Below, piece after piece: positions 55,985 through 64,000 of a stretch of 64,000 nucleotides of DNA. Position 1 is the stretch's first letter; the number at the start of each line of letters is the position of its first letter. The DNA comes from Sphingobacteriaceae bacterium (GTDB taxonomy: Bacteria > Bacteroidota > Bacteroidia > B-17B0 > Aurantibacillaceae). Location: assembly GCA_016709575.1 (NCBI GenBank), contig JADJMM010000003.1:1-64000 (forward strand), written 5' to 3'. The notes beneath the pieces were generated by a model, which did no database searches, had not been told where the DNA came from, and saw only the letters and a list, made by a program, of their open reading frames with translations. Made by a program: the position numbers and the translations under genes.

Positions 55985-56629
55985 TTATTCGCCGCCAAAA
56001 GTAATTTGAAAGCCCAGCGCGTAATTAACACCACTTCCTTTAAGACTTACAGTCTCGGTATACTTACGCACATTATCACTAAATTTTAATTTTTTATAGC
56101 TAACACCGGCGTATGATAAACTAAAAAACATACCGAAATTCTTACTGAAATATAAGCGAGGTGTTAAGTGTAAATCGTAAGCTATACCTCCACCTTTGGC
56201 CATGCTTGCTTTATTATCATTCGATTTAAATTTAATATTTGAATAACCAACATTACCTCCAAAAACCAAATCAAATCTTTTTGTTCTTACCAAATGTCCG
56301 TTTACAACCAAAACAATATCATTTCCTTTTACTGTAGCAACGGGACCACCGGTAGTATCTTTACCTTGTAGATAAGTAGCTGTTTGTCCTTTTATCCCAA
56401 CACTCAAAAAATCCAATACTCCATATTCAACACCTAAAGCAAAAGCATAAGGTACTGCTTTATCTGTTTGTTTTATACCCTCGGCTCTATCGCTTGAATC
56501 TTGCGCCACAGTATTATAAATACCAAGGTTAGCGTTTAAATCAATAACTATTGATCCTTTTGAGAAACTTTTTTGAGAAAAACTTGTTAAGGTTAAACTT
56601 ACAAATAACAGACTAAGTAATTTTTTCAT
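55985..56629 (-). CDS. Small outer-membrane beta-barrel protein
   Basis: A signal peptide (KKLLSLLFVSLTLTSFSQ) precedes ~195 residues of alternating strands with Gly/Asn turns (GSIVIDLNANLGIY, GVEYGVLDFLSVGIKGQ, RFDLVFGGNVGYSNIKF) and the final VNYALGFQITFGGE, with an aromatic/charged end as usual for barrels. It resembles OmpA-N/PorT-like eight-strand barrels. Function is unknown. It is divergent from nothing close; the MscS gene lies 80 bases upstream on the same strand. Confidence 0.78.
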   Translation of the reverse strand: MKKLLSLLFVSLTLTSFSQKSFSKGSIVIDLNANLGIYNTVAQDSSDRAEGIKQTDKAVPYAFALGVEYGVLDFLSVGIKGQTATYLQGKDTTGGPVATVKGNDIVLVVNGHLVRTKRFDLVFGGNVGYSNIKFKSNDNKASMAKGGGIAYDLHLTPRLYFSKNFGMFFSLSYAGVSYKKLKFSDNVRKYTETVSLKGSGVNYALGFQITFGGE

Positions 56630-56708
56630 TTAATTATGTTTTAAAGATTAATGTTATGCAAAATAATTGGTTTATCAAACCGCTATCCGATATATTTCCA
56701 TTCAACTA

Positions 56709-57515
56709 TTAAACATTGTGAATAATACGCATTTGAACAGCCTGCTTAATTTTATTTTTTTCGAAAGCCACTTTTAAATTTTCATTCACTTCCGAAATTA
56801 CAGTTGGTGCATTATCGGGGTGACAATACGGCCTTACATTTATATTTACCGCCCCTTCCAAAATTTTCCCAATAACAATTAGGGGTTCAGGTGTTTTAAG
56901 GATATGAACGTTACTATTTAATGCCTCCGAAATAATTGCTTTTACTTTCGGTAAATCATTCTCAACAGAAACAGCCAACGGAATATCAACGCGCACATTG
57001 CCGTGGCGGGAATTATTAACAATAGTTCCATTTGACAAAGCACCATTCGGAAGAATAACTGTTTTGTGTTCTGCGGTTAAAAGTATGGTATTAAAAATTT
57101 GAATTTCCATTACTTCTCCGGTTTGTCCTTGCGCTTCAATTGTATCTCCCACTTTATAAGGTTTGAAAATCAAAATCAAAACTCCACCGGCAAAATTAGA
57201 AAGGGAACCCTGCAATGCTAAACCAACTGCTAAACCAGCAGCTCCTAAAATGGTAACAAAAGATGCTGTTCCGATTCCTAACATTCCGGCTACAGTCACA
57301 ATCAAAATTATTTTTAGTCCAATGGAAATTAAACTTTTTAAGAAAGTACGTAAAGAAACGTCTAAATCTTTCTTCTCAAATCCTTTATTTGCTAAATAAG
57401 CAATGCGTTTAATAACCCAAAGGCCAATAATCAACACTAATAAGGCTGAAACAACCTGTGGCGCGAACTGAATAATGGTATCAACTATTTTATCTATGTG
57501 GTCTTGTAGCTTCAC
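56709..57515 (-). CDS. mscS: Small-conductance mechanosensitive channel
   Basis: The 268-residue protein has three membrane helices (~17-105), with the pore helix containing GLAVGLALQGSLSNFAGG, followed by the beta domain (YKVGDTIEAQGQTGEVMEIQ, VILPNGALSNGTIVNNS) and the alpha-beta end (INVRPYCHPDNAPTV). These are MscS hallmarks. It opens under membrane tension to release solutes. It is divergent from the DUF4421 gene, 38 bases between starts. Confidence 0.95.
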   Translation of the reverse strand: MKLQDHIDKIVDTIIQFAPQVVSALLVLIIGLWVIKRIAYLANKGFEKKDLDVSLRTFLKSLISIGLKIILIVTVAGMLGIGTASFVTILGAAGLAVGLALQGSLSNFAGGVLILIFKPYKVGDTIEAQGQTGEVMEIQIFNTILLTAEHKTVILPNGALSNGTIVNNSRHGNVRVDIPLAVSVENDLPKVKAIISEALNSNVHILKTPEPLIVIGKILEGAVNINVRPYCHPDNAPTVISEVNENLKVAFEKNKIKQAVQMRIIHNV

Positions 57516-57527
57516 GGTAATTTTCTT

Positions 57528-57535
57528 TATATTTG
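57528..57535 (+). promoter_or_regulatory. TAnnTTTG promoter box for the DUF4421 gene
   Basis: TATATTTG overlaps an in-frame TTG at 57533; this places the real start downstream, at the TTG 57554. Confidence 0.55.
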
Positions 57536-57553
57536 AGTGTAAAATTAGATGTT

Positions 57554-58603
57554 TTGATTAAAAGAATAATACTCTTCTCCCTACTTTCTGTCAACATTCT
57601 TTCGGCACAAAAGATTTGGGATAGTACGTATTATGTAAAGTATAAGTCAAGGTTAATAGTTTCACTGTTTCAATCCTACCGAAATTACAACATTGAGCTG
57701 CAACAATATTTAAGAAAAGACACTTTAGGTTTATCAAAAGTAAATTACATAGCGCAAGCCAATAATATTTCAGGTATCGAATTTAATTACGATAAAATAA
57801 ATTTCTCGTTTGGTTACGCTTCCGTTCCACCAAAAAACGTAAATCAAACCGGTAAAACCGACCACTTTAACATTGGTATGAACGTGGGCGGTAATAAATG
57901 GATTTTAGAAACAGGCTACCGGCGCTATCAAGGATTCTATGATAAGAATACCCCAAGATATGATAGTGCCTATTACAAATGGGACACCACCACAACCAAT
58001 AGAAGAGGAATCTATACACAGTTTCCGCACATGGTGAGCACTTCATATAAAATGAAGTTTTTATACTTCACCAATAACAAACGCTTCTCATTTAAATCCG
58101 GTTACTCCTGTTCTTACCGACAATTAAAATCAAGTTTCACTTGGGTGATTACCGCTAATGGTTATTACAATACACTTAGAACTACCGATACTTCTTTCTT
58201 TCCAAGACAAGTTCGGCCTTTTTATGACACTCACGGTAACTTGAATACTTTAAATGTGGCGGCCTTTTCAGTTTATGGCGGTGCTTCTTTTAATTTAGTT
58301 TTATGGCGTGCGCTTTTCTTTAATGTTACTGTTTTAGTAGGGCCAGAAGAACAATGGCGTACTTATAAATACTACAACGATACGTTAAATTATAACCGTA
58401 CCATTTTTTACAATGCGATTTCTGGTGATTTAAGAGGTTCGATGGGATTGAACTTTAAACGTTGGTATGTTTCCCTTACAGGTGTTACTGATTTCAGTTA
58501 TTATAAAAGCGGTGATTTTAAAGTTGGTAATCTATCAAATGAATCTTTCCACCAAGTACGTAAAGCGGATTTACCTTTTATTAAGCCGTTGGTTTCGGGC
58601 TGA
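57554..58603 (+). CDS. DUF4421 outer-membrane protein, 3' end truncated
   Basis: A signal peptide (RIILFSLLSVNILSAQK) precedes a barrel-like protein with DSTYYVKYKSRLIVSLFQSY, NIGMNVGGNKWILETGYRRY, FPHMVSTSYKMKFLYFTNNK and YRQLKSSFTWVITANGYYN, matching DUF4421. Up to about residue 320 (LTGVTDFSYYKSGDF) it is normal. The last ~28 residues translate the opposite strand of a second gene, so the final strands of the barrel are missing. Start TTG 57554 is chosen because an upstream TTG lies in the promoter box. Confidence 0.8.
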   Translation: MIKRIILFSLLSVNILSAQKIWDSTYYVKYKSRLIVSLFQSYRNYNIELQQYLRKDTLGLSKVNYIAQANNISGIEFNYDKINFSFGYASVPPKNVNQTGKTDHFNIGMNVGGNKWILETGYRRYQGFYDKNTPRYDSAYYKWDTTTTNRRGIYTQFPHMVSTSYKMKFLYFTNNKRFSFKSGYSCSYRQLKSSFTWVITANGYYNTLRTTDTSFFPRQVRPFYDTHGNLNTLNVAAFSVYGGASFNLVLWRALFFNVTVLVGPEEQWRTYKYYNDTLNYNRTIFYNAISGDLRGSMGLNFKRWYVSLTGVTDFSYYKSGDFKVGNLSNESFHQVRKADLPFIKPLVSG

Positions 58604-58731
58604 CGAATTTTTAATTTGGGAGAGAAATGTTCGGCAGTTTCAGAATATAAACTTAAAAGATTCTCTAAATTATGTTCGTTAAAAGCAGCGAACCACCTTA
58701 TAGCAATATCTTTATTTTGTTGAGCACTCAT
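58501..58731 (-). pseudogene. SnoaL-like/NTF2-fold protein, 3' end truncated
   Basis: The ATG 58731 starts SAQQNKDIAIRWFAAFNEHN, followed by LLSLYSETAEHFSPKLKIRQ and GKSALRTWWKDSFDRLPTL, the first half of a SnoaL-like domain. The protein then stops after KSPLL where ~60 more residues are expected. From about 58530 leftwards the sequence belongs to the convergent DUF4421 gene. Both genes therefore lose their 3' ends at the same junction near 58515-58530. Confidence 0.75.
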
Positions 58732-58750
58732 TTAATTTTATCTTTAAAGA

Positions 58751-60412
58751 ATGAAGAATGTTTGGTTGTTTCTTGTTTTATGTTTGGTTGTTTCTTGTTC
58801 TACTCCTAAAAAACAGGAAGCAGATTTAATTATTCATAACGCTGTTATTTATACTGTTGATTCTGCTTTCTCTATTCAACAAGCTATGGCTATCAAAGAT
58901 GGTAAAATTATTGAAACAGGCAGCAACGAACAAATTTTAAATTCATATTCGGCCAAAGAAACAAAAGATATACAAGGCAAAACTATTTTCCCCGGCTTTA
59001 TTGATGCGCATTGTCATTTTTTAGGTTATGGTTTAGGGTTGCAGCAGGTTGATCTTGTTGGAACAAAATCGTTTGAGGAAGTTATTCAGAAAGTAAAAGA
59101 GTTTAAGGTTCAAACAGACATCCCCCGTCAGCCTAAGGCTGACATCCCCTTGGAAGGGGAAATTGATTGGGTGATTGGAAGAGGTTGGGATCAGAATGAT
59201 TGGGCTGTAAAAGAATATCCAACTAAAGATAAATTTGATTCTCTTTTTCCGAACACACCTTTAATTTTAAAACGTATTGATGGTCACGCCGTCTTAGCAA
59301 ACTCTGCTGCCTTAAAATTGGCTGGGATTGATTCTAAAACAAAAATCGACGGCGGTGATTTAATTAAAGATGCTAAAGGAAATTTAACGGGAATATTAAT
59401 TGACAACGCTGTTGATTTAGTCACCAGTAAAATCTCCGCCCCTTCCAAAGAAAAATTATTCAATGCGCTTTTAGTTGCACAGGAAAATTGTTTTGCGGTT
59501 GGACTAACTACAGTTGACGATGCAGGTTTAATGAAATACGAAATTGACGCGATTGACGAATTACAAAAATCAGGTAAATTAAAAATGCGTATTTACGCTA
59601 TGTTAAGTGATAACGCTCCCAATTATAAATACTATTTAGAAAAAGGTCCGTATAAAACAGATAAACTAAATGTGCGTTCGTTTAAATTTTATGCCGATGG
59701 TGCTTTAGGTTCGCGTGGTGCTTGTTTATTAGAACATTATTCTGACAAAAAAGAATGGAAAGGATTTTTATTGAACACAAAAGAACATTTTGAAAAGTAC
59801 GCCGCTATTATGGCAGAAAAAGGATTTCAAATGAATACGCATTGTATTGGGGATTCGAGTGACCGTTTAATTTTGGATATCTATAAAAAGAATATCAAAA
59901 CAGATTCACGTTGGAGGGTTGAACATGCGCAAGTCGTAAACAAAAATGATTTTGAAAAATTTAAAGACATAATTCCATCAGTACAACCAACACATGCTAC
60001 CAGCGATATGTATTGGGCAGGCGAACGTTTAGGAAAAGAACGTGAAAAAGGCGCTTATGCTTATAAAGATTTATTAAAAGCATCAGGATTAGTTGCTCTC
60101 GGTACTGATTTTCCGGTAGAAGATATTTCTCCCTTCAAAACTTTTTATGCTGCGGTTGTACGAAAAGATGCGAAAGGTTATCCCGAAAACGGTTATCAAA
60201 TTGAGAATGCTTTATCAAAAGAAGAAACAATTCGCGGTATGACTATTTGGGCAGCCTACTCTAATTTCGAGGAAAAAGAAAAAGGGAGTATAGAGAAAAA
60301 TAAATTCGCCGATTTCGTTATTTTAGATACAGACTTAATGAAATGTGACCCCAATTCCATCTTATCAACAAAAGTTCTCGAAACTTATCTTAACGGAGAA
60401 CGCGTTCACTAA
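58751..60412 (+). CDS. Amidohydrolase family lipoprotein (YtcJ-like)
   Basis: The lipobox VLCLVVSC near residue 16 marks a lipoprotein. The metal-dependent hydrolase barrel shows GKTIFPGFIDAHCHFLGYGL (HxH), WVIGRGWDQNDW, KRIDGHAVLANSAALKLAG, FKFYADGALGSRGACLLEHY, MNTHCIGDSSDRLIL, RVEHAQVV and GTDFPVEDISPF, the pattern of the YtcJ/amidohydrolase-3 group. The substrate is unknown. Residues ~119-134 (TDIPRQPKADIPLEGE) are an insertion encoded by a palindromic repeat, in a loop between strands, so the protein may tolerate it. It starts at ATG 58751, divergent from the truncated SnoaL gene. Confidence 0.9.
   Translation: MKNVWLFLVLCLVVSCSTPKKQEADLIIHNAVIYTVDSAFSIQQAMAIKDGKIIETGSNEQILNSYSAKETKDIQGKTIFPGFIDAHCHFLGYGLGLQQVDLVGTKSFEEVIQKVKEFKVQTDIPRQPKADIPLEGEIDWVIGRGWDQNDWAVKEYPTKDKFDSLFPNTPLILKRIDGHAVLANSAALKLAGIDSKTKIDGGDLIKDAKGNLTGILIDNAVDLVTSKISAPSKEKLFNALLVAQENCFAVGLTTVDDAGLMKYEIDAIDELQKSGKLKMRIYAMLSDNAPNYKYYLEKGPYKTDKLNVRSFKFYADGALGSRGACLLEHYSDKKEWKGFLLNTKEHFEKYAAIMAEKGFQMNTHCIGDSSDRLILDIYKKNIKTDSRWRVEHAQVVNKNDFEKFKDIIPSVQPTHATSDMYWAGERLGKEREKGAYAYKDLLKASGLVALGTDFPVEDISPFKTFYAAVVRKDAKGYPENGYQIENALSKEETIRGMTIWAAYSNFEEKEKGSIEKNKFADFVILDTDLMKCDPNSILSTKVLETYLNGERVH
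59117..59160. repeat. Palindromic repeat inserted in frame in the amidohydrolase gene
   Basis: GTCAGCCTAAGGCTGAC (59127-59143) and CCCCTTGGAAGGGG (59146-59159) are two adjacent palindromes, flanked by duplicated GACATCCCC strings. The block is GC-rich, keeps the frame and encodes Asp-Ile-Pro and Lys-Ala-Asp-Ile-Pro repeats. Comparable GTCAGCC/GGCTGAC elements are known to me as intergenic repeats in Bacteroidota. Confidence 0.75.
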
Positions 60413-60477
60413 ATTTAAATTGGTTTAGGTCCGCCAAAACCAGCGTTTATTAACAAAAACGGCCACTTCGTTAAATT

Positions 60478-60495
60478 AACAAATCCCGATTTGTT
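60478..60495. other. Hairpin upstream of a small exported protein gene
   Basis: AACAAATC and GATTTGTT form a perfect 8-base stem around CC, 31 bases before the next ATG. It could end transcription of the amidohydrolase gene or act as an operator. Confidence 0.4.
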
Positions 60496-60526
60496 TATGT
60501 TGTATTTTAGCTGAAACAAAAGAACT

Positions 60527-60931
60527 ATGAAAAAACTTCTCCTCGCTACAGTACTTAGTCTATTTTCTTTAGGAATCATGAGTTTTGATTCAAGTTCAAA
60601 TACAATTGCTGCACAAACTTCTAATAAGTCAGGATTTAAAGTTGAGATAAAGAAGAGCACAACGTACTCAGGAAAAGAATTAGAAGCAGTTTATGTAATT
60701 AAATGCACAAGCCTATCTAACGCAAAATTAGTTCGTGAATTTCAACTCATAAAATCGGATTCTCGTTTAAAGAATTTTTTCTTAGCAGATTATGTATTAA
60801 TTGAAAAATCTAATCCTACAAAATATTATCCTTTAGGATGGGAAAGCACAAAAATTAAAGAAACCGACTTAAAATCAGATTGCTTAAGTATTCTTTCTAA
60901 TGATGTTGGTCCGGTTGATATAAACAACTAG
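60527..60931 (+). CDS. Small exported protein of unknown function
   Basis: The 134-residue protein has a signal peptide (KKLLLATVLSLFSLGIMSF) followed by FKVEIKKSTTYSGKELEAVY, CTSLSNAKLVREFQLIKSDS and LKNFFLADYVLIEKSNPTKY, a compact alpha/beta-looking sequence with two cysteines (in KCTS and SDCLSIL). I do not recognise the family. It has no recognisable lipobox and is probably periplasmic. Confidence 0.7.
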   Translation: MKKLLLATVLSLFSLGIMSFDSSSNTIAAQTSNKSGFKVEIKKSTTYSGKELEAVYVIKCTSLSNAKLVREFQLIKSDSRLKNFFLADYVLIEKSNPTKYYPLGWESTKIKETDLKSDCLSILSNDVGPVDINN

Positions 60932-60972
60932 ATTTCTCTCAAAAACACCACTCATTATCTTCAAATTATCTC

Positions 60973-60980
60973 TATTTTTG
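60973..60980 (+). promoter_or_regulatory. TAnnTTTG promoter box for ubiD
   Basis: TATTTTTG lies eight bases before the ATG at 60989. Confidence 0.6.
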
Positions 60981-60988
60981 CCTCTACT

Positions 60989-62827
60989 ATGGGTTACCGC
61001 AGTTTACAGGCTTGTATTGAAGATTTGGAGAAAAACGGCCACCTAATCCGTATTACCGAAGAAGTAGATCCATATTTAGAAATGGCTGCCATTCATTTAC
61101 GTGTTTAGGAAATGGGCGGTCCCGATTTGTTATTCGAAAATGTAAAAGGTTGTGAATTCAAATGCGCTTCTAATATTTTTGGGACCATTGAAAGAAGTAA
61201 ATTTATTTTCAGAGATACTTTCGAAAAAGTTCAAACGCTTATTGATTTAAAAAATCATCCTGTAAAAGCGTTGAAGCGTCCGTTCAGTTATTTAAATGTT
61301 ACAGCAACGGCTTTTGCTTCGCTGCCAAAAAAGAATCCGTTTTCAAAACCGGTTTTATTTAAAGAAACCACAATCGATAAACTCCCACAAATAAAACATT
61401 GGAGTATGGATGGTGGCGCGTTTGTTACCTTACCACAAGTGTATAGCGAAGACATTGATAACCCGGGTATCATGAATGCGAATTTAGGAATGTACCGTGT
61501 ACAATTAAGCGGCAACGATTATATACAGAATAAAGAAATTGGTTTGCATTATCAGTTACATCGCGGTATTGGTGTGCATCAAACAAAAGCTAATGCAAAA
61601 GGACAACCTCTTAAAGTTTCTATTTTTATTGGTGGTCCCCCTTCACATACTTTAGCGGCAGTAATGCCATTGCCTGAAGGATTAAGTGAAGCTACATTTG
61701 CAGGTGCTCTTGGAAAAAAACGTTTTGGTTATTCTTACGAAGATGGTTTTTGCATTAGTACTGATGCTGACTTTGTTATTACCGGTGAAATTTATCCTAA
61801 CGAAACAAAACCGGAAGGTCCGTTCGGAGATCATTTAGGCTATTATAGTTTAGCACATGACTTTCCTGTGATGAAAGTTCATAAAGTGTATCACCGAGAA
61901 AATGCTATTTGGCCTTTTACTGTTGTAGGTCGACCACCACAAGAAGATACAAGTTTCGGTGCCTTGATTCATGAAATATCAGGCGCCGCTATTCCAATTG
62001 AAATTCCGGGATTAAAAGAAGTGAATGCTGTTGATGCGGCGGGAGTTCATCCGTTATTATTAGCAATAGGAAGCGAACGCTACACCCCTTATCAAAAAAC
62101 AAAACATCCTCAGGAATTATTAACGATTGCGAATCATGTTTTAGGCAGCGGACAATTAAGTCTGGCAAAATTTTTATTTATTACTGCCGACGGCAGCAAA
62201 AAATTAAGCACTCATAATATTGAAGAATACTTTAAATATGTTTTAGAACGCATCGATCTGAAACGCGACATGCATTTCTATACAAACACCACCATTGATA
62301 CTTTAGATTACAGTGGTACAGGATTAAATGCAGGAAGTAAAGTGGTGTTTGCTGCTTATGGCGATAAGAAAAGAGAATTAGCTACATCGATTAGTAAAGA
62401 AATTTTAGAATTAAAATCATTCACACATGCGTTTTTAGCAATGCCGGGTGTTTTAATTTTAGAAGGAAAGAAATTTAAAAGTCATGACGCAACAGAAGAA
62501 GAAGTCGCTGAATTCAATATTGAAATCATCCGCAACCGCATTGATACCAATCCTTATCCGGTAATTATTATTTGTGATGACAGCGATTTTACTTCTGCGA
62601 AATTAAATAATTGGTTGTGGGTTACATTTACAAGAAGTAATCCTAGTCATGATATTTACGGTGTAAATCCTCTTACTAAATTTAAACACTTTGGTTGCGA
62701 CAGCGTAATAATTGACGCCCGCATAAAACCAAACCACGCTCCTGCTCTAGTAAAAGATCCTGCAATAGAAAAACGCGTTGACAGATTGTTTGAGAAAGGT
62801 GGGAGTTTGGAGAAGTTGAAAGTTTAA
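60989..62827 (+). CDS. UbiD family decarboxylase, interrupted by one in-frame TAG
   Basis: The N terminus MGYRSLQACIEDLEKNGHLI begins a UbiD protein. Codon 40 is TAG (61106-61108), in frame with both sides (AIHLRV-TAG-EMGGPDLLFENVKG), after which conserved sequence runs to residue 612: LHYQLHRGIGVHQTKANAKG (prenylated-FMN/metal region), EIYPNETKPEGPFGDHLGYY with its conserved acids, and WVTFTRSNPSHDIYG. A Gln or Tyr codon is expected at the stop. It is the long Bacteroidota form of UbiD, catalysing decarboxylation in menaquinone/ubiquinone-type pathways or of aromatic acids; which one is unclear. It is preceded by a promoter box, so the upper part is transcribed. Confidence 0.9.
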
Positions 62828-62834
62828 AGTTGTT

Positions 62835-63076
62835 TTAATCAAGCAACCACTTTAAAAACAAAACAAACGACATTAAAACCACAAATCCGATAACATTATT
62901 AATAAGGTTATGATCAACAGTATCAATGATTGCATCACCATCTTTTGGTCCATTTATATATTCTTTGAAAGTATATTTTTGCCCCCAAATAAATTGATTC
63001 TAAGTTGGCCCCAGACCCAACGAGCACAACCTCCGAGAAAATTGACTATTTCTCCTGCGATTCCGATAAACTTAAT
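62835..63076 (-). CDS. Small membrane protein, frameshifted, probable non-ATG start
   Basis: Directly after the caspase gene stop, AGGAAG serves as a ribosome-binding site before ATT-AAG at 63076, giving KFIGIAGEIVNFLGGCARWV and WGQLRINLF. With one T added near 62990 it continues as WGQKYTFKEYINGPKDGDAI, IDTVDHNL and a membrane helix VIGFVVLMSFVLFLKWLLD to the stop at 62835. The whole is ~80 residues and co-transcribed with the caspase gene. The start ATT is unusual and may be a misread ATG. The family is unknown. Confidence 0.5.
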
Positions 63077-63081
63077 AAGGA

Positions 63082-64000
63082 TTACTTCCTAATAAAAATA
63101 AAATCACCGCCCTCATCACCTACGTTGGCAATAACGCCAAATTGAGGTAAGCTGCTGCTATTGTTTCCTACAGGTGTTTCAATGGCTTGAAACAAAGTAG
63201 CTGAAGAATAATATTTGTCTTTGTTCTTTTCTAAACGGTCTAACAAATATTTAATGAATACACTTTTATTAGGAACCGTTTTTAAAGTTCCTGAAGTAAT
63301 AGCTTTACGGCTTGGTAATTGGTATTTCTTTTTAATTACATCAGTCGCACCAACTAAACTAATAGAACGGTTTTTAAAAATACTTCCGCTGAAACAAGCA
63401 TCAGAGATCAACAGCGTGTGTAATGATTTTATTTTACGCATGGCGGCTACTAATTGATCGTTATATAACCAATTGGCCGAGTTACTTACTTCCGCATCTT
63501 TTGGTAACCAGTATCCGATATCGTTATCATCTTCGTAGTGTCCGTGTCCCGCATAAAAAATTAAAACGTTATCATCAGGTGTCACTTTTTTCGACATTTC
63601 ATCTAAAGCAATAACTAATTCACGGCGTGTTGGACTTTTTAAAACTTGTACGTTTGATTCTTCAAACGTATAATTCTTTTTCAAACAAGCGGCTAAAGCT
63701 TCTGCATCAGAAACGGGTAAACCACCTAAATCTGAAATAGAAGGATCATTATAATCACTACAACCAATTAATAAAGCGTAGAATTTTCCACCTTTACTAA
63801 AATCCACATCCGCTGCATGCAATTCAGCCATATCGCCTTCTGATGCGATTTCAGAACGTTTGTCTTTACTACTCTTCTCTTCTTTTGCTAAAACAACTTC
63901 TTCCTCTTTAGGCTCTTCCTTCTTCGGTTCAACTTTTTTTGTTTCTTTTACAGGTTTCGATTCTTTCTTCTTTGTAGTTTTATCCTTTGCTCTTGATTTA
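63082..64000 (-). CDS. Caspase-fold (peptidase C14) protein, N-terminal part off the window
   Basis: The C-terminal ~250 residues form a caspase p20-like domain: KFYALLIGCSDYNDPSISDL starts the core, VLIFYAGHGHYEDDNDIGYW contains the catalytic His and LLISDACFSGSIF the catalytic Cys. Residues before it, to the window edge, are a Lys/Glu/Pro-rich linker (KKKESKPVKETKK, KKEEPKEEE). The frame is open to 64000, so the ATG at 63831 is internal. Bacterial caspase homologues cleave after Arg/Lys or Asp in stress or abortive-infection responses; the missing N terminus would decide its role. A small membrane-protein gene follows directly. Confidence 0.88.
   Translation of the reverse strand, partial: KSRAKDKTTKKKESKPVKETKKVEPKKEEPKEEEVVLAKEEKSSKDKRSEIASEGDMAELHAADVDFSKGGKFYALLIGCSDYNDPSISDLGGLPVSDAEALAACLKKNYTFEESNVQVLKSPTRRELVIALDEMSKKVTPDDNVLIFYAGHGHYEDDNDIGYWLPKDAEVSNSANWLYNDQLVAAMRKIKSLHTLLISDACFSGSIFKNRSISLVGATDVIKKKYQLPSRKAITSGTLKTVPNKSVFIKYLLDRLEKNKDKYYSSATLFQAIETPVGNNSSSLPQFGVIANVGDEGGDFIFIRK

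Overview
The window is AT-rich DNA from a bacterium of the phylum Bacteroidota. The evidence is several independent lineage markers: the gliding/type IX secretion genes gldD and a PorP/SprF family member, three large exported proteins with type IX (T9SS) C-terminal sorting domains, a TonB-dependent-type receptor, two ECF sigma/anti-sigma pairs, a long-form aconitase and IspH, and repeated TAnnTTTG promoter boxes. It resembles a Flavobacteriales-like, gliding, aerobic or microaerobic heterotroph (Mn-type superoxide dismutase, aerobic HemF, MiaE, aconitase). No rRNA, CRISPR array, prophage or transposase was seen.

Layout. 1-7.3 kb: HTTM-like protein end, methyltransferase, TPR protein, ssb-gldD, Rieske-like lipoprotein, S41 protease, superoxide dismutase, TM2 protein. 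7.3-13.3 kb: PLD-like protein, manC, DEAD-box helicase, T9SS cargo. 13.4-17.3 kb: an ECF sigma/anti-sigma/surface-protein cluster with two matching sigma-dependent promoters, then a broken DUF4846 gene. 17.3-21.9 kb: guaA-LysM protein-hemF operon and a damaged tRNA-Pro. 21.9-29.7 kb: zinc-ribbon and YdeI-like proteins, MFS transporter, LiaF-like/DUF4288/LytS/LytTR operon, T9SS cargo, two Sco-like genes. 29.7-38.3 kb: RNA modification (miaE, rlmD, truA), MsbA-like exporter, TonB-type receptor, second sigma/anti-sigma pair. 38.3-45.4 kb: RidA plus a Tat-exported class V aminotransferase, Sua5-like protein, aroQ, xerD, ispH, exonuclease. 45.4-52.3 kb: ABC-F protein, PorP/SprF, two tandem STAS-like paralogues, giant BNR-repeat T9SS cargo. 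52.3-64 kb: aconitase, ABC permease, MscS, DUF4421 barrel, amidohydrolase, UbiD and a caspase-like protease running off the right edge.

An overriding property is damage by small errors. About eighteen conserved genes change reading frame, most often by one missing base in an A or T run, and three are interrupted by a single in-frame TAG. Conserved protein continues past nearly every break. The consensus is therefore probably uncorrected long-read sequence, and most 'broken' genes are likely intact in the organism. Features below give the reconstructed extents and state each break. A 20-G/32-C block at 40.9-41.1 kb, a 3'-to-3' collision of two truncated genes at 58.5 kb, and an internal deletion in a response regulator are larger anomalies that simple homopolymer error does not explain.

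The best biological signals are a self-contained ECF regulon (two promoters with identical TGTAAC-N17-CGTCTTA architecture), a putative exported PLP-enzyme/RidA pair, a Sco pair in which one member has lost its metal site, an ABC-F ATPase with one degenerate ATP site, palindromic repeats inserted in frame into coding sequence, and a caspase-fold protein with a charged linker.
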